Of a stretch of DNA of 60,752 bases, positions 34,353 to 44,802 are shown one piece after another. The notes beneath the pieces were generated by a model. That model did not search any database. It worked only from the letters and a program-made list of their open reading frames with translations, and was not told the origin of the DNA. How positions within the stretch are numbered: the stretch's first letter is position 1; each line of letters starts with the position of its first letter. The stretch lies in contig CAXTSX010000020.1 of NCBI GenBank assembly GCA_964247085.1, positions 1 through 60,752 on the forward strand, written 5' to 3'. The translations under genes were made by a program, and so were the position numbers. This stretch comes from JAAFHZ01 sp964247085. GTDB lineage: Bacteria; Cyanobacteriota; Cyanobacteriia; Cyanobacteriales; Chamaesiphonaceae.

Positions 34353-35408
34353 TTATTTAGTAAGTGTCCGGATTTTATGAATAGTCCAATCAATGAATTT
34401 TGGTCGATACTGTGGAGCGTATAACCAAGTAATTGCAGGAGTAGCTAGCGATAATGGGAATAGACCTACCCAAAGAAACCAAGTACTATACAACAGACGT
34501 TTTTGCCAATTGAAATCTGAGTATTTCCAGAGTGATCGAATCCCTTTATAAATCAAATTTAAGGCGCGATCTTCAGTGATCGGATGCTCTTTGGGATCGA
34601 GACGTAGCGAAATAATCCGCGACCATAATCGTCCGATCGATCTCTGCTCTAAATCTGATGGATAATCATAACCAAATTCTTTAGCTTTCTTAATTATTAA
34701 ATCAAAATTTTGAAGATCGTGCCTGACAAATCGCTGGAAACGAGCTGCTGTAACGGTAGACAAAGCCCACTGATTTGAATTATGAATCCGATAAGCTCCT
34801 AATGGTTCTTCGATCGCCTTAACATGGCCATAAAAAGGCACCTGGAATGATAAATAATCATCTGCTGTTAGCTTATATTCATCAGGAATCGGGAATAGTT
34901 TTTCTAAAGCATGGCGATTCAAAGCATTCCCACTGGTAGGAGTACTTACATAACCACCTTTGTCCAAAATGGTCTTCCAGACTTCTTTTTGTGCAAGTGG
35001 TGACGTGCCTTGGGGTGAAGAATAGCCCAAGGATTGACCAACTGTATCTACTACGTTCAGCCGATAATGTACTTTGGCAAGCTCAGAATTCCAAATATCT
35101 ACAATTTTCTCGATTGCATATGGAAAGAGATAATCATCTGAATCTAAAAAGATAATTATATCTCCTTTACTACTCGCAAATCCACTATTGAAAGCAGCTG
35201 CCTGCTTTCCATTTGCTTGTAAAATTGGTAGGATGTGATCACCATATCCAGCTATGATCTCAGGGGATTTGTCTGTAGAACCATCATCGACAACAATGAC
35301 TTCGGTATGAGGGTAGGTCTGATTTAAAGCACTATCGATCGCCTCTGCCAGAAAGCGATCATAATTGTAATTATTAATAATAATACTAACTAGTAAATTT
35401 GCTTTCAC
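34353..35408 (-). CDS. Glycosyltransferase family 2 (paralogue A)
   Basis: A 351-residue GT-A enzyme: VSIIINNYNYDRFLAEAIDS at the N-terminus, VDDGST for nucleotide binding and FLDSDD, the DXD-type metal site. The C-terminal third (LLYSTWFLWVGLFPLSL) is hydrophobic and may lie at the membrane. It shares its N-terminal 100 residues closely with the two GT2 genes at 38446 and 39560. Its start overlaps the stop of the upstream GT4 by 4 bp (ATGA), showing translational coupling. Confidence 0.92.
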   Translation of the reverse strand: MKANLLVSIIINNYNYDRFLAEAIDSALNQTYPHTEVIVVDDGSTDKSPEIIAGYGDHILPILQANGKQAAAFNSGFASSKGDIIIFLDSDDYLFPYAIEKIVDIWNSELAKVHYRLNVVDTVGQSLGYSSPQGTSPLAQKEVWKTILDKGGYVSTPTSGNALNRHALEKLFPIPDEYKLTADDYLSFQVPFYGHVKAIEEPLGAYRIHNSNQWALSTVTAARFQRFVRHDLQNFDLIIKKAKEFGYDYPSDLEQRSIGRLWSRIISLRLDPKEHPITEDRALNLIYKGIRSLWKYSDFNWQKRLLYSTWFLWVGLFPLSLATPAITWLYAPQYRPKFIDWTIHKIRTLTK

Positions 35409-36571
35409 AAGATTGTCTCCAGCAATTTTTTAACTTGTTGTCCTGCCACTCTCCAGTTCAAACGCAATTCATATTCATTGAAAGCTGATAATGCCAATTC
35501 CTTGTAATCTTCATAGTTAGCAAATAAATTAGTGATGTAGTTACAGCAATCTAAAATATTGTTGTCTGGCTCAAATAGTTGGCCATTGATACCATTGTGA
35601 ATCATTGTTGGAACGCCACCCACCATATTGGATAAACAGGGTACGCCCAAAGAGTTGGCCTCACAAAATACAATTGGGGTACAATCTGCTCGGGTCGGTA
35701 AAATCAAAAAATGTGATTCCATCAGTAGTTTACTAATGCGCTCCTGACCGGCTGCCGTAGATTTACTAATAAAACCTAATGGTTTTACAAAGTCGGGAAG
35801 TGGGAGATCACTGATTGGTGGTGAACAACCAATGATCGTTAATTCTGTGGGCAAGCCAGACTCGTTCAATTTTTTGGCAATTTCATAGGCGACGTTACCT
35901 CCTTTGCGGAACCAGTCGACACCTAGAAATAGTAGTTTACAGCGATCCCTCCGTCGGGCCGCAATCACATCCCCGATTGTCTGCTGCGTAAAAGGACTAT
36001 CTACGTTAGAGCCAAATGGAATCACCTTGACACTAGAGGGGTCAGCACCATAGTCCCGAATCGCCGATTCAGCTGCCCAGTTTGAAGAATAAATTGCTAA
36101 CTTTGCATTTTGCAAAGCTAAATTTTCCATGTTATGCCAATCTCGAATCACTGACTTGCTGAGATTGGAATATAGAGGGTAGAAATCTTTGATGTTCGCA
36201 AAAGTGGCATCCGCCCAAAAGACGATCGGCTGACTACATTCTAGGTAAGCGATCGGATTGACCGTCGCACTAAATACAATATCTACTGGCAATATCGAAG
36301 TATTCAGTTTTTGACTAACCTGATGAGCATAAGATTTAAGTTTTAGTGGCTCGGCATCAGATTGATAGTTTGTTCGAGAAATTAATTTATGGTAGAGACG
36401 TTTTACCGAAAGAAAACTATTATAACCAAAAGGATCAGTTAATGGACCTAGATGATTCAATGGAATCGACTGATTCCTTAGTGCCTGTGCGATATAGTAA
36501 CCTGTTCCTGACCACTCATTTGAGCCAGATAAACTTTGGGTATCATAGGTGGTAGCATATGCTATTTTCAT
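35405..36571 (-). CDS. Glycosyltransferase family 4
   Basis: A 388-residue GT-B protein. The N-terminal region (MKIAYATTYDTQSLSGSNEWSG) resembles acceptor domains of capsule mannosyltransferases. The donor domain shows CKLLFLGVDWFRKGGNVA, LTIIGCSPP and TPIVFCEANSLGVPCLSNMVGG, the EX7E region. It follows the ABC transporter gene by 85 bp and is coupled to the downstream GT2. Its role within the polysaccharide pathway is inferred from context. Confidence 0.9.
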   Translation of the reverse strand: MKIAYATTYDTQSLSGSNEWSGTGYYIAQALRNQSIPLNHLGPLTDPFGYNSFLSVKRLYHKLISRTNYQSDAEPLKLKSYAHQVSQKLNTSILPVDIVFSATVNPIAYLECSQPIVFWADATFANIKDFYPLYSNLSKSVIRDWHNMENLALQNAKLAIYSSNWAAESAIRDYGADPSSVKVIPFGSNVDSPFTQQTIGDVIAARRRDRCKLLFLGVDWFRKGGNVAYEIAKKLNESGLPTELTIIGCSPPISDLPLPDFVKPLGFISKSTAAGQERISKLLMESHFLILPTRADCTPIVFCEANSLGVPCLSNMVGGVPTMIHNGINGQLFEPDNNILDCCNYITNLFANYEDYKELALSAFNEYELRLNWRVAGQQVKKLLETIL

Positions 36572-36656
36572 TTTAAATTCATCGATAAAAACGACATTGG
36601 TTTAATGGAGATATTGAATTTTTCCAACAAAAACACAATAACTGTTGACTTGTCTT

Positions 36657-38435
36657 TTATCGTCGATTGAGGACAACCTCCTGATAACTGCCAGCTTTAA
36701 CTATTTCACCTTCTTCTATTTGGTATATACAATCACAGTGTTCGATCGTGGAAAGACGGTGAGCGATAATAATAATTGTATTACTACCACTCAAAGATTT
36801 TGTTGCCTCTGTTACCAGATGTTCTGTTTCACTATCTAATGCTGCCGTCGCTTCATCAAAAACTAAAATTTCTCTTTGGTGATAAAGTACACGAGCAATA
36901 CCAACTCGCTGTCTTTGTCCTCCAGATAGCAATACCCCACGCTCTCCAACCAGTGTCTGAAGACCATCGGGTAATTGTTTAACAACACTCGTTAATTGAG
37001 ACATCTCAATCGCTTTGTGCAGTCTATTTTGATCGATTAAATGATCTGGGACTCCGAAAGCAATATTTCGCTCTAAGGTGTCGTCAATTAAGAAAATTGT
37101 CTGAGGTACATAACCCAGAATATTTTGCCAAGATCTCAAATTTTTGTATACCGAAACTCCATCAACCTTAATATCTCCTGATTGCGTATTAAACAGACCT
37201 AAAATCACATCTACTAACGTTGTTTTTCCAGAACCAGACTTACCAATAATACCAATGGATTGACCTTTATGAATTGTTAATGAGATTTCATTCAATGCTT
37301 TCTGTGTAGCATTTGGATACTGGAAGGTAAGTTTTTCTAGTGTGATTTGGTAATCAAATGACATCGAATTGATCTCATTCAGATCTGATGATTCTCGCTC
37401 AATCACAGTGTAAGAATTGTCGTGCTCCAAATTTTGCAGATCGAAAAATAATTTATCGACAGCAAAAGTATTAGATCTCACCATATTTAAGCCGGATGTT
37501 AAATTTCCAGCAGCGGGCAGAAGACGAATCGAAGCAAGCCCAAAAATCCCCAACACTCCACTGAGATTCTGCTTTTCTTGATTTAAACTCACAAACAATA
37601 TGACAAAGCCCACCAAAAATGTTAGCATAAATGCTTCAATTGCATAGCGTGGAAGATTTCCATAGCTTTGAGCAAGAGATAAATTAGTAGAAAATCTTGC
37701 AGATTGTTTCCTCATTTGTTGATCGAAATATGATTCGCAACCAATTATGCGAGTTTCTTTAAATCCCCCTAAACCATGGTTAAGGATGCGAATCATTTCC
37801 GCAGAAGCTTCCCACCCTGCTTGGCTCCATCGAACTAAGGGATGTTTCAGCCATTTTAAAAGCACAAACATCACAACTAATAGCATTGAGATTAGAATTA
37901 ATGCCATGGCATCAGTCTTAACAAGGAGAGCCATTAATGCACATGTAATTAATAAATTAGATGTCGATGTTAAAATACCCATGATTACACCGGTACAAAC
38001 ATTATCTGTAGTAGCAGTAATATTTTGAATCAGTGTTGCTGAATTAACATTCAAATGAAAAGAATAAGGAGCTGATAAGTAGGCCGTCATCAACTTGCAA
38101 GACAACTCACCCTTCAATTTATATCCAAACTTAAAAACTGCCTTTTGAGAGTGAAAGCTTAAAAATGCTTTTAAATAAAAGATAATAATCACCATTAAGC
38201 CTAATGCAATAAGAAAATGCTGGTCTGAGCTAAAATTAAATCTTGTATAGATTGAATTCAACCAGCTATTATTCCTTACTAAATTTGGGTTAGTAGCAAT
38301 AGCAATGAAAGGACCAATGACTCCGGTTCCAAAAACTTCTAAGCTAGAAATAAATAAAAACGTAAACAATATGGCAATTAGTGACTGATGATGTCCTTTG
38401 GTGAGATAAAGAAGTTTAGATATAAATTTAGTCAT
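36657..38435 (-). CDS. ABC transporter, fused permease and ATPase (lipid-linked oligosaccharide flippase type)
   Basis: A 592-residue half-transporter. The first roughly 320 residues form a six-helix ABC exporter domain. The last roughly 230 form the ATPase, with Walker A GKSGSGKTT (near 400), signature LSGGQRQR (near 505), Walker B ILVFDEATAALD and an H-loop AHRLST. It works as a dimer. In a sugar cluster the likely substrate is a lipid-linked glycan, as for PglK or MsbA. No Wzx flippase is seen nearby, so this gene may supply the flipping step. Confidence 0.92.
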   Translation of the reverse strand: MTKFISKLLYLTKGHHQSLIAILFTFLFISSLEVFGTGVIGPFIAIATNPNLVRNNSWLNSIYTRFNFSSDQHFLIALGLMVIIIFYLKAFLSFHSQKAVFKFGYKLKGELSCKLMTAYLSAPYSFHLNVNSATLIQNITATTDNVCTGVIMGILTSTSNLLITCALMALLVKTDAMALILISMLLVVMFVLLKWLKHPLVRWSQAGWEASAEMIRILNHGLGGFKETRIIGCESYFDQQMRKQSARFSTNLSLAQSYGNLPRYAIEAFMLTFLVGFVILFVSLNQEKQNLSGVLGIFGLASIRLLPAAGNLTSGLNMVRSNTFAVDKLFFDLQNLEHDNSYTVIERESSDLNEINSMSFDYQITLEKLTFQYPNATQKALNEISLTIHKGQSIGIIGKSGSGKTTLVDVILGLFNTQSGDIKVDGVSVYKNLRSWQNILGYVPQTIFLIDDTLERNIAFGVPDHLIDQNRLHKAIEMSQLTSVVKQLPDGLQTLVGERGVLLSGGQRQRVGIARVLYHQREILVFDEATAALDSETEHLVTEATKSLSGSNTIIIIAHRLSTIEHCDCIYQIEEGEIVKAGSYQEVVLNRR

Positions 38436-38445
38436 ACTACTGCTA

Positions 38446-39498
38446 TTAAGATGGGGAATTAGTTGTTAGATGTTTATATTTAAAAGACACTATTAATACT
38501 ATGGTTTTAATAAAGAAATAAATAGTTGTGCGGTTAAGATGCCATCTTACAACATCAAATGCCAGATTAAAGAGGCGGAGGTTACACTTATCATCAAAAT
38601 AAAATCGGTAATAGCTCTTTGCCACCATTGATTGCATGTAAGAAAATACCTCTCGTTTTCCCATCACTTTTAATTTTGAATTCAAGAATTTATCCAGTTC
38701 TAAAAAGAATTTTTCTTGTTCCTTAAACTCTTTCTTTATTTTATTGCCATACCAACTATTGTTTCCATGTATTCGATACCTAGTAAGTGGATAATTAGTT
38801 GAATAGATTTTACCGTTCAACGATGCGGCTTTCACAAGGAAAACATCTGCTGAGATCCTAATTGATTCTTGTGGCAAAGGAAAAACTTTTTCAGCTAAAG
38901 ACCTGGTCATTGTAATACCGCTAGTTTGTACACCCAAATATGGTATGAATCGATATTTAGCTGCGAATTTAAAAACCTGCTCTGATGTTGATAACAAATT
39001 TATCGCATCTTCGAAAAATAGAGATTTTCCACTCAATTCCTTCAAAAATCGCCATTCACCAGGATCACTCAGTATTTCGTTTACCAAATCGATGTTCATG
39101 AAATTTCCTTGCCTATCGATCGTATCTAAAAAGTTATTAAGTAGAATTTGGTGATTTTGCCATTCTAATCCATTAAGTAGATTAACAACTTGTTCAACCT
39201 TGTTTGTACAGAACATATCATCAGCATCTAGAAAACACAAAATCTCCCCTGAGCTGGCCTGAAAACCATAGTTCAAAGAAGAAGATTGCCCACCATTTTT
39301 TTTGAATATGGGAATAATTTGAGTGCCGTATTTGGCGATGATTTGGAGAGAGGAATCAGTTGATCCATCATCAACAACAACAATTTCAATATTTTCATAA
39401 GTTTGTTCTATTGCACTATCTATTGCGTTCTCAAGAAAATTCTCATAGTTATAATTATTAATTATAATACTGACTAAAGGACTTACTTTTAGCTTCAT
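38446..39498 (-). CDS. Glycosyltransferase family 2 (paralogue B)
   Basis: A 350-residue GT2: VSIIINNYNYENFLENAIDS, VDDGSTD, FLDADD (metal site), with C-terminal blocks YRFIPYLGVQTSG, ISADVFLVKAASLNGKIYSTN and YRIHGNNSWYG shared almost line by line with the gene at 39560. The ATG at 39498 is preferred over a TTG at 39516 because GGAGGG lies 12 bp upstream. It starts 62 bp after the downstream end of paralogue C and ends 10 bp before the ABC transporter gene. This pair looks like a tandem duplication that has diverged. Confidence 0.92.
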   Translation of the reverse strand: MKLKVSPLVSIIINNYNYENFLENAIDSAIEQTYENIEIVVVDDGSTDSSLQIIAKYGTQIIPIFKKNGGQSSSLNYGFQASSGEILCFLDADDMFCTNKVEQVVNLLNGLEWQNHQILLNNFLDTIDRQGNFMNIDLVNEILSDPGEWRFLKELSGKSLFFEDAINLLSTSEQVFKFAAKYRFIPYLGVQTSGITMTRSLAEKVFPLPQESIRISADVFLVKAASLNGKIYSTNYPLTRYRIHGNNSWYGNKIKKEFKEQEKFFLELDKFLNSKLKVMGKREVFSYMQSMVAKSYYRFYFDDKCNLRLFNLAFDVVRWHLNRTTIYFFIKTIVLIVSFKYKHLTTNSPS

Positions 39499-39559
39499 TA
39501 ATGCAATTCCCTCCAAAATAAATCAAGTGAAGATATTATGTTGATTTTTGTAAATCCTC

Positions 39560-40615
39560 CTAAATACTATTAAATTGAAACAAGAAATCGCGCAACTTAT
39601 ATCTTACTCCCCGCATAAAAGTTTCCACAAAGAATAAGAAGGTTATGGAATTTAAATGCCATCTTGCTACATTGAACGATAATGCAAATAAATAGTTTGC
39701 TGCTTTACTTCCACAATGAAGACGGTAAAACCCATCTGCCTGCATTGAATCCAAGAAAGAGAAAATTGGTTTTCTAACTGTTAATCCTAATTTCAAATTA
39801 AGATAATTATCCCGCTGGATTCCAGCTAATTCTTCTGCTTCTTTCTGTATTATCTTCCCATACCAATAATTATCACCATGGCAGCGATATTTAGTCAAGG
39901 AAATATTAGTGGAATAAACTTTTCCAAGCAGGGATGCCGCTTTCACTATCAGTTCGTCTGCAGAAATTTTATAGCCATCAACAGGCAAAGGAAATAACTT
40001 ATTAGCCATAACCCGAGAAATTGAAATTGAGCTAGTTGGCATTCCTAAATAAGGGATATATCGATATTTAAGTGCGAACTCCTGTAGTTGATTTGGGAAA
40101 GAAATTTCGTTTAGTTCTTCTCTAAAAAAATAGTTCTTATCAAAGCCACAAATTATTTTAGATAATGCTTTTATTTCTCGGTCTTGGAGGGAGAGTATGT
40201 ATTCAACCATATTTATTTTAATTGGCAAGCCATTCTTATCAATAGTCTCAAACAAATTATGGAAGATTACAGGTGAATCTATCGAATCAGTTTCAAATAG
40301 ATACCTAACAATTATTTCGATTTTTTCAGGATGAAATATGTCATCAGAATCCAGGAAGAAAATAATCTCTCCCGTGGATATTGCAAATCCCTCATTAAGT
40401 GCAGATGCTTGACCACCATTCTCTTTTAGAACAGGAATTATTTTATTCCCATAGTTATAAATAATTTCTCTAGATGCATCAGTTGAACCATCATCTACAA
40501 CAATAACTTCTGTAAAAGAATAAGTTTGATTCAGAGCACTATCAATACTTTCTGCTAGGAAATGGCTGTAGTTAAAATTATTGATAATTATGCTTGCTGT
40601 TGGATTCGCTTTCAT
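39560..40615 (-). CDS. Glycosyltransferase family 2 (paralogue C)
   Basis: A 351-residue GT2 with ASIIINNFNYSHFLAESIDS, VDDGSTD, FLDSDD and the C-terminal blocks YRYIPYLGMPTSS, ISADELIVKAASLLGKVYS and YRCHGDNYWYG. The C-terminal blocks pair it with paralogue B (38446), while the N-terminal LNQTY pattern also resembles paralogue A (34353). It starts 2 bp after the stop of the GT2 at 40618. It probably adds a sugar chemically similar to that added by its neighbour. Confidence 0.92.
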   Translation of the reverse strand: MKANPTASIIINNFNYSHFLAESIDSALNQTYSFTEVIVVDDGSTDASREIIYNYGNKIIPVLKENGGQASALNEGFAISTGEIIFFLDSDDIFHPEKIEIIVRYLFETDSIDSPVIFHNLFETIDKNGLPIKINMVEYILSLQDREIKALSKIICGFDKNYFFREELNEISFPNQLQEFALKYRYIPYLGMPTSSISISRVMANKLFPLPVDGYKISADELIVKAASLLGKVYSTNISLTKYRCHGDNYWYGKIIQKEAEELAGIQRDNYLNLKLGLTVRKPIFSFLDSMQADGFYRLHCGSKAANYLFALSFNVARWHLNSITFLFFVETFMRGVRYKLRDFLFQFNSI

Positions 40616-40617
40616 GC

Positions 40618-41574
40618 CTAAACTCTGTTAGATTGAAATTTCAAATCTTCAGTAGAATTACTATCTGAAAGGGAGTCAAGCTCATGCAATGCTAAATTGA
40701 ACCCTCGAAAGTAAGCATCGTGAAATCGACGTGCTTGTGGTTTCATTAACCAACGCCGAATCTGAAGTAGTATCTCCGAGTAAAAGGAGCGTTTAAGGGG
40801 AGTTTTGTCTCGCAATGAATCTAAAATTACCTGAGAATAAGTTGAACCTTCTACTATTTTTAATAAATACTCTTCACTTAGACGAATAGCTGGCATCAAA
40901 TGAATTAGTTTCAATGAAGTAAATAATCCCATTCCTAGTCCAATATCGCAGGAAGTATATGCCAAATCTATATCTCCACCACTAAGCATTAACTTTCCTT
41001 TACGGTCTAAATTTATACGCTTAGAATCATTTCTTACGAGATTTGAATATTTTTCAGCAACTATTTTTCTAATACAAAGTCCTGCACCAAATGGTGTAAT
41101 TTCATGTTGATGTAATAAGTTAGACCACTTATCTCGATTGAATTCACGAATAGCTAAATAGCCCCAATAAGGCTTTGTCCAATCGGGAGGAATTTCTTCA
41201 AATTCAGGAAGAATTTGCCCACCCCAAGCTCCAAGAATTGGCCACTTTTCAGCAATTTGTAACACTATATCTAAATAGTTAGAGTCTAGAATATTATCGT
41301 CGTCCACAAATACTAAAATTTCGGATTGAGCCTCTTTAATTCCCCGAAGACGAGCAGGAGTTAAACCCAAGTTATCTTCACGAATATATTGATAGTGTGG
41401 ATGCCAACTGATATCTATATGATCGTTTAATTTCTGAATACTAGCGTTGTCAATTAAAATCAATTCCCACTTTTCTTTAGACAAAGTTTGTGTTTTCAAT
41501 GAGTTAAGGACTCTATCAAGATATTCAAACCTTGGATTGTGAGTGCAAATAATAAGGGTTATCTTAAGATACAT
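40618..41574 (-). CDS. Glycosyltransferase family 2, distinct subgroup
   Basis: A 318-residue GT-A enzyme with ITLIICTHNPRFEYLDRVL at the N-terminus, LILIDNAS, then FVDDDN as the metal-binding DXD and MLSGGDIDLAY, the typical ED/GGD-type acceptor motif. It does not share the C-terminal blocks of the three paralogous GT2 genes nearby. The ATG at 41574 is followed directly by the family motif. It lies 116 bp after the FkbM gene and 2 bp before paralogue C. Confidence 0.92.
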   Translation of the reverse strand: MYLKITLIICTHNPRFEYLDRVLNSLKTQTLSKEKWELILIDNASIQKLNDHIDISWHPHYQYIREDNLGLTPARLRGIKEAQSEILVFVDDDNILDSNYLDIVLQIAEKWPILGAWGGQILPEFEEIPPDWTKPYWGYLAIREFNRDKWSNLLHQHEITPFGAGLCIRKIVAEKYSNLVRNDSKRINLDRKGKLMLSGGDIDLAYTSCDIGLGMGLFTSLKLIHLMPAIRLSEEYLLKIVEGSTYSQVILDSLRDKTPLKRSFYSEILLQIRRWLMKPQARRFHDAYFRGFNLALHELDSLSDSNSTEDLKFQSNRV

Positions 41575-41690
41575 GTGTAAATCCAGTTAATAGTTGTAAT
41601 TCTAATTATGAGGTGGCTTTTAGAGCGACTTTATAGAAACTAAATGCTTGAATTGAAATTACTGTTTATAGTATGAATCATATGGGAATT

Positions 41691-42494
41691 CTATGAAGGT
41701 ACTTTGACTGCAAATATATTTAATTGCAAATCCATTCCCAAATAATTTCTCTCTTCTGTGAATGGACGGGGAGAACATCCTATCGTATGAATGTAATACC
41801 TAAAACCATTTGAAATTAATTTATCCAGAATAAGGCTTAATGTTTGTTCTGAGTCTTTAAAAGAATGATATTCAACAAATATTTGAGATACATCTTGTAA
41901 CCTATCACAGGAACAAATCACATCCGTCTCAGCTCCTTCAATGTCAATTTTAAGAAGATCAATAGGCTCATTAAATAGTTCATTGATATGGATAGATTCA
42001 ACTTCTGCTGTTCCTTTATGATCATTCATTATGAAAACTCTGCCACCATCAGCACCATCACTGTGGAATTTTATGGTTTCTCCGCTGGTATTTGCCATGA
42101 CAGCTTTATTAATAAGTGTGACATCTTGATAGTTTCTGGACTGAATATTCCACTGTAAGAGATTAAATATTTTCGGATCAGCTTCAACACCAATGATTTT
42201 AGCTTCTGGATAAAGTGATTTAAAATATACGATACTTGTTCCATAATTTGAGCCACAATCTACAATAATTGGCTTTTTATTTGGAGAATTAAATTTATAA
42301 ATTTCTTGAGAAAAAATCTCTTGAAAACTATAGTGATACGATGTGGAGTCAGCTATCTTAAAATCTCGACCCAATAATTCAACGACAGTTTCTGTATATC
42401 TTGGTACATCTACTAAGTAATCGTATGGTTCCGATCGAAATCGAGATACATTTAAACCGAATTTACGCAGTATTTGTTTTGTAGTTGACTTCAT
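41691..42494 (-). CDS. FkbM-family SAM methyltransferase
   Basis: A 267-residue FkbM-type O-methyltransferase: PIIVDCGSNYGTSIVYF (motif I), IIGVEADPKIFNLL (motif II) and IDLLKIDIEGAETDVI (post-motif acid pair). FkbM proteins often methylate hydroxyl groups on glycans and glycolipids. It is second in the minus-strand operon, after the priming transferase. Together with the methyltransferase at 29765 and the acyltransferase it suggests a heavily decorated sugar unit. Confidence 0.92.
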   Translation of the reverse strand: MKSTTKQILRKFGLNVSRFRSEPYDYLVDVPRYTETVVELLGRDFKIADSTSYHYSFQEIFSQEIYKFNSPNKKPIIVDCGSNYGTSIVYFKSLYPEAKIIGVEADPKIFNLLQWNIQSRNYQDVTLINKAVMANTSGETIKFHSDGADGGRVFIMNDHKGTAEVESIHINELFNEPIDLLKIDIEGAETDVICSCDRLQDVSQIFVEYHSFKDSEQTLSLILDKLISNGFRYYIHTIGCSPRPFTEERNYLGMDLQLNIFAVKVPS

Positions 42495-42605
42495 AAGATT
42501 CTCCTAGTTTAACTAATTCAACTGATTTTTTTAATCAATTCTAAAATTCGAGATTGCTGAATGGTTGGGAATAAAATAATGACTGTTTGATATTGTTTTG
42601 CTAAT

Positions 42606-44066
42606 TTAATAAGAACCTTCTTTTAATACAACAACTTTAATCGTTTCAAGTAGAATCTTGAAGTCAAGAGAGAGAGACCATTGTAGAATATAAATCATAT
42701 CCCAATAGAAAATCTCGTCAGAATCAGTGCTAGTACGACCTCTCGTTTGCCATAGCCCAGTAATTCCAGGTAAAACTTCATAACGTAAAAACCTATCCTG
42801 AGAAAATTCCTGAGCATTTTTAATAGATAATTCGTAGTCCCTAATTGCTAAAGGTCTAGGTCCTACAAGACTCATTTGCCCTTGTAAAACATTAAATAAT
42901 TGTGGTAATTCATCTAAACTATAATGCCTTAAAAATCTGCCAACTTTAGTAATTCGAGGATCCTCTCTAATTTTAAATAGCACTCCACCCTTAACTTCAT
43001 TCTTAGATTCTAGTTCTTGCTGAAGTTTGCTAGCATTCTCTACCATTGTCCTGAATTTCCAAACTTGAAAACGCTGCCCCTTCAAACCAACACGGTATTG
43101 GCGGTAAAAAATAGGCCCAGGAGATGTTTGTTTAATCAACATGGCAATCATAAGGAAAATTGGTGATATTAATACTAAAATCACAAACGAACAAATAATA
43201 TCAAGGATACGTTTAAAACGAAAGTTAATTCCAAAAGTAGGTAATGACTTAAAACGAATAGTTGGTATTTCTTCAATCATTTTAGTTTCTGCAGTTCTTT
43301 GTGGAAGTTGTAACTCAGTAGGAATAATTCTTAGATGAATCCCAGCTGCTTTTAAACTCCAGAATAAAATAATTTGATTATTTATTAATTGTTTTGAGCA
43401 AATAAATACTTCCTTAACTCTACTATCTTTAATATTATCAATAATTTGTTCTAGCTGGCTCTCTATATTCCAAACCGATAAATCGATTACACTATCAATC
43501 CTAAACTGCTTGGATCTATTCAATATCTTTTTGAATCGGTCAACATCTACTTGATTTCCAATTAAAATCACTGCTTGTTGAAAAATTGGATGTCTTTGAC
43601 GTATTTGGACAATTAGTAAACCTAATAAAAATCTGGCTGCACCTACAAAAAATAAATTCAAAATCCAAATAAGTAGAAAAGCTGATAATGGTAATACCAA
43701 ACTTGGCTTATTAAAAAAAGTGGCAATAAATACAATGATCTGTGCCAAAGTCAGAGACTTGAACAGTTTAGTGAATCGATGGAGCTTATCATCAGTGCCA
43801 TACAATCCTGAAGCAGTAAGAGTTCCAATGCTAATCGCCAGAATTGGTAAAACCGAGTCAGCAATATTCAGTCCAGCTATTGTTGGGTTTGTACGAGCAG
43901 CAAATGTCCATGATGCCAGCAGCATCAAAGCATCCATTCCTACTAGAATAATCAGCTCTACGTTACTTATTAGTGTTGACCAGTTAGTGAATGATTTTCT
44001 GGATCTGATATCCTCTTTTCGTGGCAGGCCACCGATATCATCAATTTTCCCTTTGATAATGGTCAT
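42606..44066 (-). CDS. Polyprenyl glycosylphosphotransferase (priming sugar transferase)
   Basis: Starts glycan assembly by moving a sugar phosphate to undecaprenyl phosphate. The 486-residue protein has about four N-terminal transmembrane helices (38-165), a CoA-binding-like Rossmann middle (FQQAVILIGNQVDVDRF), another helix (IICSFVILVLISPIFLM), and a catalytic C-terminus with PGPIFYRQYRVGLKGQ, FKIREDPRITKVGRFLR and SLVGPRP. This is the WbaP/CpsE architecture. It is the first gene of the minus-strand operon, fitting the initiating role. Confidence 0.95.
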   Translation of the reverse strand: MTIIKGKIDDIGGLPRKEDIRSRKSFTNWSTLISNVELIILVGMDALMLLASWTFAARTNPTIAGLNIADSVLPILAISIGTLTASGLYGTDDKLHRFTKLFKSLTLAQIIVFIATFFNKPSLVLPLSAFLLIWILNLFFVGAARFLLGLLIVQIRQRHPIFQQAVILIGNQVDVDRFKKILNRSKQFRIDSVIDLSVWNIESQLEQIIDNIKDSRVKEVFICSKQLINNQIILFWSLKAAGIHLRIIPTELQLPQRTAETKMIEEIPTIRFKSLPTFGINFRFKRILDIICSFVILVLISPIFLMIAMLIKQTSPGPIFYRQYRVGLKGQRFQVWKFRTMVENASKLQQELESKNEVKGGVLFKIREDPRITKVGRFLRHYSLDELPQLFNVLQGQMSLVGPRPLAIRDYELSIKNAQEFSQDRFLRYEVLPGITGLWQTRGRTSTDSDEIFYWDMIYILQWSLSLDFKILLETIKVVVLKEGSY

Positions 44067-44802
44067 GAGATACTCCAGATTCTAATTTTGATGACCTTGA
44101 CTAACATGTTTTTTTGCTTGTTTGTCTATGGGTAACAATGGTAATTCAATAGAGTAGCCTAAAATTTTGCCTCAGTTAATCTAAGGAAACACGACTGAAT
44201 TTAGCTAGTAATCAATCATTGAGAGTCATGAAAAACCTTAATCTAAAGTAACTTGATGGATATTGATCGCAAGGGGATAATTGGATATGTTAAGTTTTTT
44301 TGATTAATTTCAAGTCAATTTTTGAGAAAAGCTTGTATATTCCACAACAATTGAGTTGGCTGTAGCATCAGACTTTACTGAAACTGAATTTATCACTGAA
44401 CATCTAACTTCAATGTATCCTGTGTTACCAATAATATTTTTCTAACAGACTATGCTCTCTCCAAACTTTACAATCTGGAAAACCGAATAAATAAACCTAT
44501 GTCAGATTTTGATATTACACATATACGAAGGCTTCAATGTGTTTCTTAAATTACATTTAAACTTAAGACCTTATTCTAGTATATGGGTAACTCTATAGTT
44601 CAAGGGTGCCCAATGGATTCCTGCTTACAGTGGTTTTGGTTGATTTGTAGTACGTGTCCAGTATCTAAAAGTATTTGTAGAACACAATCTACTTGTATTA
44701 GTCACATGATACTAGTGGATGAAGTTTTGCAAACACTTTAAAGACACGGCACTGAATTGATCTAAATGAACTAAATGTTAGACCGAGAAAGGAATCTAGA
44801 TA
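44067..44802. other. AT-rich spacer between the divergent polysaccharide operons
   Basis: These 736 bp separate the minus-strand operon (priming transferase) from the plus-strand operon (GMC oxidoreductase). I see no credible reading frame, no strong hairpin and no recognised RNA family. The region probably contains two divergent promoters and long leaders. GAGAAAGGA at 44784-44792 serves as ribosome-binding site for the plus-strand gene. Confidence 0.6.
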
